NCBI GenBank assembly: GCA_017557505.1
Contig: JAFYYP010000054.1
Location: forward strand, 1 to 64,000
Origin: Bacillota bacterium
GTDB taxonomy: Bacteria; Bacillota; Clostridia; Peptostreptococcales; Anaerovoracaceae
DNA: 64,000 nucleotides
Direction of reading: 5' to 3'
Positions 34,287 through 42,212 of the stretch are shown here, in pieces. The notes beneath the pieces are model-generated. The model worked only from the letters and a program-made list of their open reading frames with translations. It searched no databases and was not told where the DNA came from. Positions within the stretch are counted from its first letter, which is position 1. The number at the start of each line of letters is the position of its first letter. The translations under genes were made by a program, and so were the position numbers.

Positions 34287-35307
34287 CAAATGGCTGGTAT
34301 TGCTCTTGAGCATCGCTCTGGTGCTGTCCGCACTTTCGGGCTGCATCAAGGAAGAACAACAGGAAGTGCCTGCGGAAGAAGTGCCCGAAGCGCTGTCCGC
34401 GCCGCTGAACATCGGCACCCTGATGGGTCCGACCGGCATGGGCATGGCAGGCTTGGTCGACCTTGAATCGGAAGGCAGCAAGGTTTTCGTTTATGATTCG
34501 CCTGACCAGTGCATGGCCGGCCTTCTGAATGGCGACCTGGACGTTGCGGCCATCCCCTCAAACGTCGCGGCCGTGCTGTATAACAAGACGGAAGGCGGCA
34601 TCAAGCTGCTGGGCGTCAACACCGGCGGCGTGCTGTACGTGCTTTCCAACGGCGCTGACCCCGTCAGCAGCCTGGCCGATCTGAAAGGGCAGACCGTCTA
34701 CGCCTCCGGCATGGGCGGCGTGCCCGAATACGCGTTCAAGGCGCTGATGGCGAAGGAAGGCCTCGCGGAGGACGACATCGAACTGGTCTGGTTACAGTCC
34801 CACGCGGACGTCGTTTCCACGCTGATCACAGAGGGCGGCTATGCGCTCGTCCCCGAACCCCAGGTGACGGTTGCAGGAACAAAGGCCGATACTGTGAAGG
34901 TCGAATTGGATATCAACGCGATGTGGAAGGAAGCGTTCGGTTTCGATCTGCCCATGGGCGTCATCGCCTGCCGCGCACAGGTCGCGGAAGAAAGACCGGG
35001 CGATCTCGTCTTTCTGCTGAACAAGTACTATGAATGCCTCGAGATGTTCCAGGAGGACAAGGACTTCGCGGCGATGGTCATCGCCGGCATGAGCATCCTG
35101 CCTTCGGAAGGGGTCGCCAAAGCTGCGATGCCGCGATGCAACATCATGCTCGAGACCGGCTTCGACGCCTGCAAGAGCATCCTGACCCCGCTGTACGAGA
35201 CGCTGTCATCCTACAATCCGCAGGCGGTCGGCGGTTCCATCCCCGGAGACGACTTCTATTTTGCGAAGGACCACCCGACCAACTACAGTATCAAACTCGA
35301 ATTCTAA
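34273..35307 (+). CDS. ABC transporter substrate-binding lipoprotein (NMT1/SsuA-like)
   Basis: A 344-residue extracytoplasmic binding protein with a lipoprotein signal (hydrophobic core, then LSALSGC as lipobox). The mature part (LNIGTLMGPTGMGMAGLVD, LLNGDLDVAAIPSNVAAVLYN, SLADLKGQTVYASG) resembles the NMT1/TauA/SsuA family, whose members bind sulfonates, nitrate, thiamine precursors or other small molecules. Ligand not deducible. Its first 14 bases overlap the end of dinB. Permease and ATPase follow, completing an importer. Confidence 0.9.
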   Translation: MKNVNKWLVLLLSIALVLSALSGCIKEEQQEVPAEEVPEALSAPLNIGTLMGPTGMGMAGLVDLESEGSKVFVYDSPDQCMAGLLNGDLDVAAIPSNVAAVLYNKTEGGIKLLGVNTGGVLYVLSNGADPVSSLADLKGQTVYASGMGGVPEYAFKALMAKEGLAEDDIELVWLQSHADVVSTLITEGGYALVPEPQVTVAGTKADTVKVELDINAMWKEAFGFDLPMGVIACRAQVAEERPGDLVFLLNKYYECLEMFQEDKDFAAMVIAGMSILPSEGVAKAAMPRCNIMLETGFDACKSILTPLYETLSSYNPQAVGGSIPGDDFYFAKDHPTNYSIKLEF

Positions 35308-35310
35308 ATT

Positions 35311-36054
35311 ATGAACGAAAAGACCGGTGAAAAGCGCATAGGAAGGAAACTCGCCGCGGCGCTGCTGTGGCTTGCCGTCTGGCAGGCCGTGAGCATGGCG
35401 TTCGGCAGGTCCTTTGTGCTGCCTTCACCGGTTTCGACTTTTAAGAGGTTATTGGAGCTCTGCGCGCAGGGCTCATTCTGGCAGGCCTGTGGGGTCACGC
35501 TGCTGCGGGTCGCGGCAGGATTGCTCCTGGCCTGCCTGCTCGGCTTTGTCTGCGCCTGGGCTGCGCAGAAGAGCGAGGCCGCGAAGGAAATCCTCGCGGT
35601 GCCGGCGGCTGTCATCCGTTCCGTGCCCGTCATGTCGGTCATCCTGATCGCACTGCTGGCCATGAAGAGCGCCGTCGTGCCGCTGTTCGTCTGCTTTCTG
35701 ATGTGCTTTCCTGTGATGTACACGAACATCCTGCAGGGCTTCGAAAGCGTGCCGGACGAGTACCGCGAGCTCGCGCAGGTGTACCGCATCGAGGGCAGCC
35801 GGTACTTTACGAAGATCATGATCCCGGCCAGCATGGGCTACATCAAGGCGGGTCTTTCGATGTGCGCAGGGCTTTCCTGGAAGAGCACGGTCGCGGCGGA
35901 GGTGCTCAGCAACCCTCGGATCTCCATGGGCTATCACCTGCTGAGCGCCAAGATGTACCTCGAAGGGGCGGATCTGTTCGCCTGGACCGTGGGCATCGTG
36001 CTGCTGTCGGTCTGCTTCGAGAAGCTGTTGAAGCACCTGCTGAGGAGGTGGTAG
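35311..36054 (+). CDS. ABC transporter permease (SsuC/TauC-like)
   Basis: A 247-residue membrane protein with about six helices. FVLPSPVSTFKRLLEL and the EAA-type loop YRELAQVYRIEGSRYFTKIMIP, followed by GLSWKSTVAAEVL, are typical of nitrate/sulfonate/taurine-type permeases. It lies 3 bases after the binding-protein stop and 1 base before the ATPase. The EAA loop docks the ATPase encoded next. Confidence 0.92.
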   Translation: MNEKTGEKRIGRKLAAALLWLAVWQAVSMAFGRSFVLPSPVSTFKRLLELCAQGSFWQACGVTLLRVAAGLLLACLLGFVCAWAAQKSEAAKEILAVPAAVIRSVPVMSVILIALLAMKSAVVPLFVCFLMCFPVMYTNILQGFESVPDEYRELAQVYRIEGSRYFTKIMIPASMGYIKAGLSMCAGLSWKSTVAAEVLSNPRISMGYHLLSAKMYLEGADLFAWTVGIVLLSVCFEKLLKHLLRRW

Positions 36055-36055
36055 C

Positions 36056-36655
36056 ATGGCGTTTTCTGAAAGAGACATCGTGCTGACCCGGATCAGCAAG
36101 GAATACGACGGACAGAACGTGCTGAAGGGTCTGGATCTTCGCATCGAAGACGGCAGGATCACGGCGGTCATGGGGCCGTCAGGCCTTGGTAAAACTACGC
36201 TTCTAAAGATCCTGCTCGGGCTGGAAATCTGCGAGGGAAGCGTGAGCGGCATGCAAGGCAGAAAGGTCTCGACAGTCTTTCAGGAGAGCCGTCTTCTGCC
36301 GTGGCTGACACTGAAACAGAACCTGGAACTGGTCTGCGGACCGGGCTGCGAGGCAAAGATCGCAGACGCGCTCGCACTCATGGAACTGTCGGACGCGGCA
36401 GATAAGAAGCCCTCGGAACTGTCCGGCGGCATGCAGAGGCGCGGCGCGCTGGCAAGGGCGCTGGCTTACGACGGCGACGTCTATATTCTCGACGAACCGT
36501 TCACGGGTCTGGACGAGGAACTGAAAGACCGTATCGCAGGCGCCCTGTGCGAACGCTGGCGCAAGGAGAAAAAGACCGTGCTGTTCGTGACCCACGACAG
36601 CGCGGAAGCGGCGGCGTATGCCGACGAAACGGTGCGCCTCGGAGAACTGGTATAA
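36056..36655 (+). CDS. ABC transporter ATP-binding protein
   Basis: A 199-residue ATPase, slightly short for the family. Walker A GPSGLGKTTLL, Q-loop FQESRLLPWLTL, signature LSGGMQRRGALARAL, Walker B VYILDEPFTGLD and the H-loop FVTHDSAEA are all intact. The Q-loop wording is typical of SsuB/TauB-type importers. It energises the permease at 35311-36054. GAGGAGG overlaps the end of the permease gene. Confidence 0.94.
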   Translation: MAFSERDIVLTRISKEYDGQNVLKGLDLRIEDGRITAVMGPSGLGKTTLLKILLGLEICEGSVSGMQGRKVSTVFQESRLLPWLTLKQNLELVCGPGCEAKIADALALMELSDAADKKPSELSGGMQRRGALARALAYDGDVYILDEPFTGLDEELKDRIAGALCERWRKEKKTVLFVTHDSAEAAAYADETVRLGELV

Positions 36656-36659
36656 CGTT

Positions 36660-37211
36660 ATGGAATATACGGTAGAACAGATCAGAGCAGAAATCTCCAT
36701 CTGCGATTACGTGCGCGATTACGTGGATTTCGGCGAAACGCAGGAGCGCTGCAGCCATTGTTCCGACTACGGAAAGACGTGGTCCTGCCCGCCGTTCGAT
36801 TTCGATCCGGTGGATTTCTGGAACGCTTTCGACGTGCTGCAGGTGTACGGGTACCGGCTGACTTACAGCGGAGAGCGTACGCTGAAGGAAATGGAAGACG
36901 CGCTGTGGAAAGAAAAAGAACGGCTGGACGCGGAACTGCGGGCGATGGAGCCCCTGTATCCGGGCAGCACATCGCTTTCCCTCGGGTCATGCAGACTGTG
37001 CAAGGCCTGCACGAGAGCGGAGGGCGGAACGTGCAGACACCCGGAGCTGGTGCGGCACTCCATCGAATCCGTGGGCGGAAACGTGGGAAAGACGCTCAAG
37101 GATCTGTGCGGCATCGAGATCGAATGGGCAAAGGACGGCAAGCTGCCGGAGCATTTCGTGCTCGTCGGCGGACTGCTCAGGAAGGAGAACGGAAATGAAA
37201 CTTCGTACTGA
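36660..37211 (+). CDS. DUF2284 family cysteine-rich metal-binding protein
   Basis: A 183-residue soluble protein. The start at 36660 lies 4 bases after the ATPase stop. The cysteines are arranged as in DUF2284: CSHCSDYGKTWSCPPFDFD in the N-terminal part and GSCRLCKACTRAEGGTCRHP later, probably binding an iron-sulfur cluster or zinc. The reaction of this family is not established. It overlaps the following hydrolase by 17 bases. Translational linkage to the ABC importer hints at a role in handling the imported compound, but that is only context. Confidence 0.85.
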   Translation: MEYTVEQIRAEISICDYVRDYVDFGETQERCSHCSDYGKTWSCPPFDFDPVDFWNAFDVLQVYGYRLTYSGERTLKEMEDALWKEKERLDAELRAMEPLYPGSTSLSLGSCRLCKACTRAEGGTCRHPELVRHSIESVGGNVGKTLKDLCGIEIEWAKDGKLPEHFVLVGGLLRKENGNETSY

Positions 37212-38208
37212 ACTGGATTATCAGGATCCCGGATTCTTTCAGGAACTGACGGAAAAACACAAGGTCCCGGGCTTCAACTACCGGCTGATCAAGGCCGGGC
37301 AGGCGGGCGATGCCTACGCGTTCGGCGTACAGAACATCGAAACGGGCAAGCCCTACGAGCCTTCGACCATCATCGAGGCGGCTTCGCTCACGAAGACGCT
37401 GTTCGCCTGCCTCGTGATGCGCCTCGTCGACCGCGGCGTGCTGACCCTGGACGAACCCATCGCGCCGCTGGCGCCATCCGTGCAGGTATCGCAGGACGAA
37501 CGAATTCAGACCATCACAGCGCGGCAGGTCCTCTCTCACGGCACGGGCCTTCCCAACTGGGATAAGAAACCCTATCTGAAGTTCCTGTTCGATCCGGGCA
37601 CGTCCTATTCCTACTCGGGCGAAGGGTATTACTACCTGCAGAAGATCGTCGACGTCATCACCGGCAAGGAGTTCTGCGACCACTATTGGGACGAGTTCCT
37701 GAAGCCGCTTGGCATGACGAATTCCTACCCGGTCTGGGAGCCTGCGATGACCCGCATCGAGGCCAATCAGCACAGAAAGGCCGAAGGCATGTGGCCGCTG
37801 CGCATGGAGATGGATTTGGCCGGCAACGCGCCGGAGCCAAACGCTGCCTGGTCTTTGTACAGCGGCGCGGAGGATTACACGAAATACATGCTGGAGATCC
37901 TGAACGAGCACGGCCATCTGAGCGAGGAGTCGTTCAAAGAGATGACGAGCCCGCAGAACCGGGCGACCGAAGGCGTATATTGGGGCCTGGGCTGGGGCAT
38001 CCCCGCCAAGGATAAGAACGTCATCTGGCACTGGGGCGACGACGGCGGCTACCGCAGCCTGGCGGTCATGGATCTGGTCACGAAGGATGGTGCCTGCATC
38101 TTCTGCAACAGCGACGGCGGCACGGACCTTTGCATCGAAATGCTGGAAAAAATCACGGACGGCGATTTCTGGCCGGAAGTCGCGGACTTTATCGCGCACG
38201 CGGAGTAA
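37195..38208 (+). CDS. Serine hydrolase of the beta-lactamase (class C/EstB) family
   Basis: A 337-residue serine hydrolase without a signal peptide, so probably cytoplasmic. EAASLTKTLFACL provides the SxxK nucleophile and base; SYSYSGEGYYYLQKIVD has the YSG/YxN tyrosine; HWGDDGGYRS replaces the KTG element. Such proteins act as esterases, peptidases or amidases rather than true beta-lactamases. GGAAGGAGAACGG lies before the ATG within the previous gene. A REP-like hairpin begins at the last base of the stop codon. Confidence 0.87.
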   Translation: MKLRTELDYQDPGFFQELTEKHKVPGFNYRLIKAGQAGDAYAFGVQNIETGKPYEPSTIIEAASLTKTLFACLVMRLVDRGVLTLDEPIAPLAPSVQVSQDERIQTITARQVLSHGTGLPNWDKKPYLKFLFDPGTSYSYSGEGYYYLQKIVDVITGKEFCDHYWDEFLKPLGMTNSYPVWEPAMTRIEANQHRKAEGMWPLRMEMDLAGNAPEPNAAWSLYSGAEDYTKYMLEILNEHGHLSEESFKEMTSPQNRATEGVYWGLGWGIPAKDKNVIWHWGDDGGYRSLAVMDLVTKDGACIFCNSDGGTDLCIEMLEKITDGDFWPEVADFIAHAE

Positions 38209-38232
38209 GACAGGGGGACGGTTCTCCTGTCT
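38208..38232. repeat. REP-like hairpin, copy 1 (intergenic)
   Basis: AGACAGG and CCTGTCT form a 7-bp stem around the 11-base loop GGGACGGTTCT. An inverted-orientation copy with identical loop occurs inside the gene at 59121-60803. The two stems differ by paired changes. Confidence 0.8.
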
Positions 38233-38244
38233 CATGATGATTCT

Positions 38245-39816
38245 ATGATTTACGATCTGATTATTAAAAACGCAAATATCGTCGACGGCAGCGAAGCGCC
38301 TGCGTTCGCGGGCGGACTGGCCGTCAAGGACGGAAAAATAGCCACGCTCTGGCACGGCGAAATGCCTGAAGATATGCAGGCAGCCGAAACGCTCGACGCA
38401 AAGGGATTGACGCTCAGTCCCGGCTTTATCGACATCCACTGCCACAGCGACGAGACGTTCTATAACTACCCGACCGTGGACAGCAAGATCCTGCAGGGGG
38501 TCACGACGGACGTCGGCGGCAACTGCGGCATCTCTTTGGCGCCGCTGAAGCAGAAAAACAAGGAACTGCTGCGCTCCTACGTCGGCGACGCGCCGTACGC
38601 CTGGGAATCCTTCGGCGAATTCCTCGATTACGTCGAAAAGGAGGTGCGGCCTTCGAACAACTTCACCTGCGGCGTAGGTCACGGCGCGATCCGCATCGCG
38701 GCCATGGGCTTCGAGCCCAGGCAGGCGACGGCGGCGGAGATGGCGGACATGAAGGCCATGCTGGCCTCGTCTCTGGACGAAGGCGCAGCCTTCTTCTCGT
38801 CCGGGCTCATCTACGCGCCCGGCTGCTACGCGGACGAGGCGGAATTGACCGAGCTCAGCAAGGTCGCGGCGGCAAAAGGAGCGTTCTACGCGACCCACAT
38901 GCGCAACGAGAACCTGCACATCTTCGACGCGCTGCCCGAAGCGATCCGCATCGCGGAAAACAGCGGCGCCAGCCTGCAGATCTCGCACCACAAGCTCATC
39001 CGGCGCGAGATGTGGGGCCGTTCCACGGAAACGCTGCAGCTGATCGAAGATGCCCGCGCCAGAGGCGTCGACGCCTGGGCGGATCAGTATCCGTACATCG
39101 CCAGCTCCACGTATTACGCGAGCAATCTGCCGAACTGGGCGTATGAAGGCGGCGTGGCCGCGCTGATCGAACGGATCAAGGATCCGGTGACCCGCCGGAA
39201 GATCCTCGACGACATGGAAGCCGCCTGCGGCGGACGCTGGGGCGACATCTTCCTCGGCTTTGCGCCTGCGGAAGAAGATAAAAAATACATCGGCAAGAGC
39301 ACCGAAGAGATCGCCGATATGATGGGCCTTCCGTGTGCGGAAGCGGCGCTTTCCATCGTGGAGCGCAACGGCAACGACGCCAGCGAAGTCAACTTCGGCA
39401 TGTGCGAAGAGGACGTCGAGCGCATCATGCAGGCGCCGTTCGTCATGACCGGTTCCGACGGCTGGGCCTACGGCCTGGACTACCCCGGCAAGCCGCATCC
39501 GCGGTCCTACGGGGCGTTCCCGCGCGTGCTGGGTCACTACTGCAGAGAACGCGGTCTGTTCCCGCTCGAGACCGCCGTGTACAAGATGACAGGCCTTCCC
39601 GCAAAGCGCCTCGGTTTTACCGACCGCGGCCTGCTGAAAGAGGGCAACTGGGCCGACCTGTGCCTGTTCGATCCTGCGACCATCAAGGACGATCCGACGT
39701 ATCTCGATCCGTGCAAACCGTGCAGCGGCCTTGCGCGCGTCTACGTCAACGGCGTGCTGACCGCAAAGGACGGAAAACACACCGGCGCGAGAAGCGGGCA
39801 GGTCATAAGAAGATGA
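38245..39816 (+). CDS. N-acyl-D-amino-acid deacylase family amidohydrolase
   Basis: A 523-residue zinc hydrolase. LSPGFIDIHCHSDETF holds the HxH ligands; GNCGIS contains the Cys used as an unusual metal ligand in D-aminoacylases; GVGHGAIR, YATHMRNEN, LQISHHK and GSDGWAYG are further site elements. D-aminoacylase or N-acyl-D-Glu/D-Asp deacylase activity is likely; the exact acyl-amino acid is unknown. It overlaps the GNAT gene by ATGA (39813), an intriguing pairing of an N-deacylase with a possible N-acetyltransferase. No ribosome site is obvious because the REP-like hairpin occupies most of the gap. Confidence 0.9.
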   Translation: MIYDLIIKNANIVDGSEAPAFAGGLAVKDGKIATLWHGEMPEDMQAAETLDAKGLTLSPGFIDIHCHSDETFYNYPTVDSKILQGVTTDVGGNCGISLAPLKQKNKELLRSYVGDAPYAWESFGEFLDYVEKEVRPSNNFTCGVGHGAIRIAAMGFEPRQATAAEMADMKAMLASSLDEGAAFFSSGLIYAPGCYADEAELTELSKVAAAKGAFYATHMRNENLHIFDALPEAIRIAENSGASLQISHHKLIRREMWGRSTETLQLIEDARARGVDAWADQYPYIASSTYYASNLPNWAYEGGVAALIERIKDPVTRRKILDDMEAACGGRWGDIFLGFAPAEEDKKYIGKSTEEIADMMGLPCAEAALSIVERNGNDASEVNFGMCEEDVERIMQAPFVMTGSDGWAYGLDYPGKPHPRSYGAFPRVLGHYCRERGLFPLETAVYKMTGLPAKRLGFTDRGLLKEGNWADLCLFDPATIKDDPTYLDPCKPCSGLARVYVNGVLTAKDGKHTGARSGQVIRR

Positions 39817-40388
39817 AAGAGATCCGGCTGAGAACGCCGCGCCTTCTGCTGCGGGAATACCGCTGGGAAGACCTCGCGGCGCACAACGCGCTCATCACCG
39901 ATCCGGACGTGATGTACTATATTCAGGACGTGTTTTCGCATTCGTTCGCGGAGAGCCTGGACAACCTGGCCGTGGCGGCGTCTTCCAAGTACGAAGATCC
40001 GGCGGACCGGGAGTTCGTCTTCCTGGTCATCGCGGATCCGGAAACGGAGGAATATATGGGCGGCATCGGCTATTCGGTGCTGGAGCGCAGTCCCGCAGGC
40101 AAGCGCGTGGAGCCCGGCTATTTTCTGGGGAAACAATACTGGGGCAAAGGTTACGCGACAGAAGCGCTTGCCGAACTGATCCGCTATGCATTCGAGGACG
40201 ACGGCGCAAGGCGCATCGACGGAACGTGCGTCGCGGACAACAAGCGCTCTGCACGGGTCATGGAAAAGTGCGGCCTGAAATTCGAAGGGGAAAGGCGCGG
40301 CTACGAGTGGCACGTCGACAGCGTCAAGAGCCGCCGCTATTACGGCCTGACCAAGGAAGAATGGGAGAAAGAGCATGGAAAGAGATGA
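39813..40388 (+). CDS. GNAT family N-acetyltransferase (RimJ/RimL type)
   Basis: A 191-residue acetyltransferase. The N terminus IRLRTPRLLLREYRWED, GYFLGKQYWGKGYATEAL (acetyl-CoA pyrophosphate loop) and CVADNKRSARVMEKCGLKFEG are classical RimJ/RimL features. The start at 39813 overlaps the stop of the deacylase. It overlaps the aldehyde dehydrogenase gene by 14 bases. Acceptor unknown. Confidence 0.9.
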   Translation: MKEIRLRTPRLLLREYRWEDLAAHNALITDPDVMYYIQDVFSHSFAESLDNLAVAASSKYEDPADREFVFLVIADPETEEYMGGIGYSVLERSPAGKRVEPGYFLGKQYWGKGYATEALAELIRYAFEDDGARRIDGTCVADNKRSARVMEKCGLKFEGERRGYEWHVDSVKSRRYYGLTKEEWEKEHGKR

Positions 40389-41751
40389 ACTGAAGCGCAT
40401 CGTCGAAAAACAGCGCGCGTTCTTTGCGACAGGGGCGACGCTCGATCCGGATTACCGGACCGAAGCGCTGTTCAAGCTGCGGCAGACCGTCGTCCGCTAC
40501 CAGAACGAAATCGCCGAGTGCTTGAAGCAAGACCTCGGCAAGTCCGAAATGGAGAGCTACATGTGCGAGACCGGCATGCTGCTGTCCGAGATCGATTGGC
40601 AGATCCGCCACGTGGACAAGCTGGCGCAGAACCAGAGAAAACGCACCCCGCTCGCGCAGTTCGCGTCGAAGACGTACGTGCATCCCGAACCGCTCGGCAA
40701 CGTGCTGATCTTAAGCCCGTGGAACTATCCCATCCTGCTGTCGCTCGAGCCCGCGGTGGATGCCATCGCGGCCGGCAATACCGTCGTCATCAAGCCATCG
40801 GCTTATTCGCCCGCGACGAGCAGCCTGATCGCGGAGATGGTGCGCGCGGCGCTGCCCGAGGAATACGCGGCCGTCGTGACCGGCGGAAGGGCAGAGAACC
40901 AGGCGCTGCTCGAGGAAAAATGGGACAAGATCTTCTTTACCGGCAGCAAAGCCGTCGGCCGTACCGTGCTGGAGAAGGCCGCGAAGCATCTGACGCCCTG
41001 CACGCTGGAACTGGGCGGAAAAAGCCCGGTCATCGTGGACCAGGACGCCAAGGTCGAACTGGCAGCCCGCCGCATCGTGTTCGGCAAGTTCCTGAACTGC
41101 GGTCAGACCTGCGTCGCGCCGGACTACGTCTTCGTGCATAAGGCCGTGAAGGACGAATTCGTCGAAGCGGTGCTGCGCCAGGTAAAGGGCCAGTTCGGCG
41201 ACTATCTGGATAACAAGGACTACGGGAAGATCATCAATGAAAAGCATTTTGACCGCATCGCCGGCCTGATCGATCCGGAAAAGACCGTCTACGGCGGCCG
41301 GCTCGACAAGGATCTGCTGAAGATCGAGCCGACGGTGATGGTGGGGGTCACGCCGGACGATGCCGTGATGCAGCAGGAGATCTTCGGACCCGTCCTGCCC
41401 ATCCTCGAATACGAATTCGCCAAGGACGTGATCGACTACATCGACGCGAACGAAAAGCCGCTCGCGCTATACGTCTTTACGGAAAATCAGGGCCTCGCGC
41501 GGTATTTCGTCGAGCACGTGCGCTACGGCGGCGGGTGCATCAACGACGTCATCATCCACCTGGCGAACAGCAGCATGGGCTTCGGCGGCGTGGGCGAATC
41601 CGGCATGGGTTCGTACCACGGCAAGGCCGGCTTCGACTGCTTTACCCACGAAAAGGGCATCGTGGACAAAAAGACGTGGATCGACCTGAACATGCGCTAT
41701 CAGCCCTACAAAAAGAGCATGGAAAAGCTCGTGAGACTGTTTCTGAGGTAA
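40375..41751 (+). CDS. Aldehyde dehydrogenase (class 3-like, NAD(P)-dependent)
   Basis: A 458-residue aldehyde dehydrogenase. Visible: NVLILSPWNYPILLSLEP (substrate channel Asn), FFTGSKAVGRTVLEKAA (nucleotide-binding GxxxxG), LELGGKSPVIVD (general-base Glu) and FLNCGQTCVAPDYV (nucleophilic Cys). EIFGPVLPILEY follows. Length is that of the membrane-associated class 3/YwdH group; the C terminus carries a basic, slightly hydrophobic tail. It oxidises a fatty or aromatic aldehyde. GGGAGAAAGAG precedes the ATG inside the GNAT gene. Confidence 0.93.
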   Translation: MERDELKRIVEKQRAFFATGATLDPDYRTEALFKLRQTVVRYQNEIAECLKQDLGKSEMESYMCETGMLLSEIDWQIRHVDKLAQNQRKRTPLAQFASKTYVHPEPLGNVLILSPWNYPILLSLEPAVDAIAAGNTVVIKPSAYSPATSSLIAEMVRAALPEEYAAVVTGGRAENQALLEEKWDKIFFTGSKAVGRTVLEKAAKHLTPCTLELGGKSPVIVDQDAKVELAARRIVFGKFLNCGQTCVAPDYVFVHKAVKDEFVEAVLRQVKGQFGDYLDNKDYGKIINEKHFDRIAGLIDPEKTVYGGRLDKDLLKIEPTVMVGVTPDDAVMQQEIFGPVLPILEYEFAKDVIDYIDANEKPLALYVFTENQGLARYFVEHVRYGGGCINDVIIHLANSSMGFGGVGESGMGSYHGKAGFDCFTHEKGIVDKKTWIDLNMRYQPYKKSMEKLVRLFLR

Positions 41752-41755
41752 GACG

Positions 41756-42172
41756 ATGAGCGATAAGATCTGGAAAATCGAAGACGTGTTCCATCTGCCT
41801 GAAAGCGACCTGCGTTTCTACGGCACGATGGGCATCGAAGACATCACCGAGCGGGACGACGGCAGCGTAACGGTCTGGATGCCCGTGACGCACGCGATGC
41901 TGAACGGTCACGGGACGGTGCAGGGCGGCGCCGTCTGCGCGCTTTGCGATATGGCTGCCGCAGCGTACATGCGCATCCGCGTGGGCAACGAGGTGACGGT
42001 GGACAGCACGATCCAGTTCTACCGCCCTGCGGCAGAAGGAGCCATCCTGACGGCCACCGTGGCCCCGCGCAAGATCGGAAAAACGCTGTGTACGGTATTC
42101 TGCGAGATCACGGACGAAGAAGGCACGCGGATCGCGGATTCCACGCAGACGTTTTACCGGCTGTATGAATAA
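41756..42172 (+). CDS. PaaI-type hotdog thioesterase (second copy)
   Basis: A 138-residue hotdog-fold protein. HGTVQGGAVCALCDMAAAAYM is the active helix region with the GG motif, though the usual His of HGG is Gln here (VQGG). STIQFYRPAAEGAILTATV is the central strand. Probably an acyl-CoA thioesterase acting with the aldehyde dehydrogenase product or other acyl-CoAs. Four bases separate it from the preceding gene. It is distinct from the thioesterase at 10491-10886. Confidence 0.83.
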   Translation: MSDKIWKIEDVFHLPESDLRFYGTMGIEDITERDDGSVTVWMPVTHAMLNGHGTVQGGAVCALCDMAAAAYMRIRVGNEVTVDSTIQFYRPAAEGAILTATVAPRKIGKTLCTVFCEITDEEGTRIADSTQTFYRLYE

Positions 42173-42212
42173 AAGCTGACACTTATCTTTTCCGGCATAG
42201 AAGGAGAACCCC

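Noticed and set aside
37195..38208. Antibiotic-resistance beta-lactamase
   Set aside because: SxxK is present but there is no signal peptide and no KTG motif; it looks like a cytoplasmic esterase/peptidase relative.
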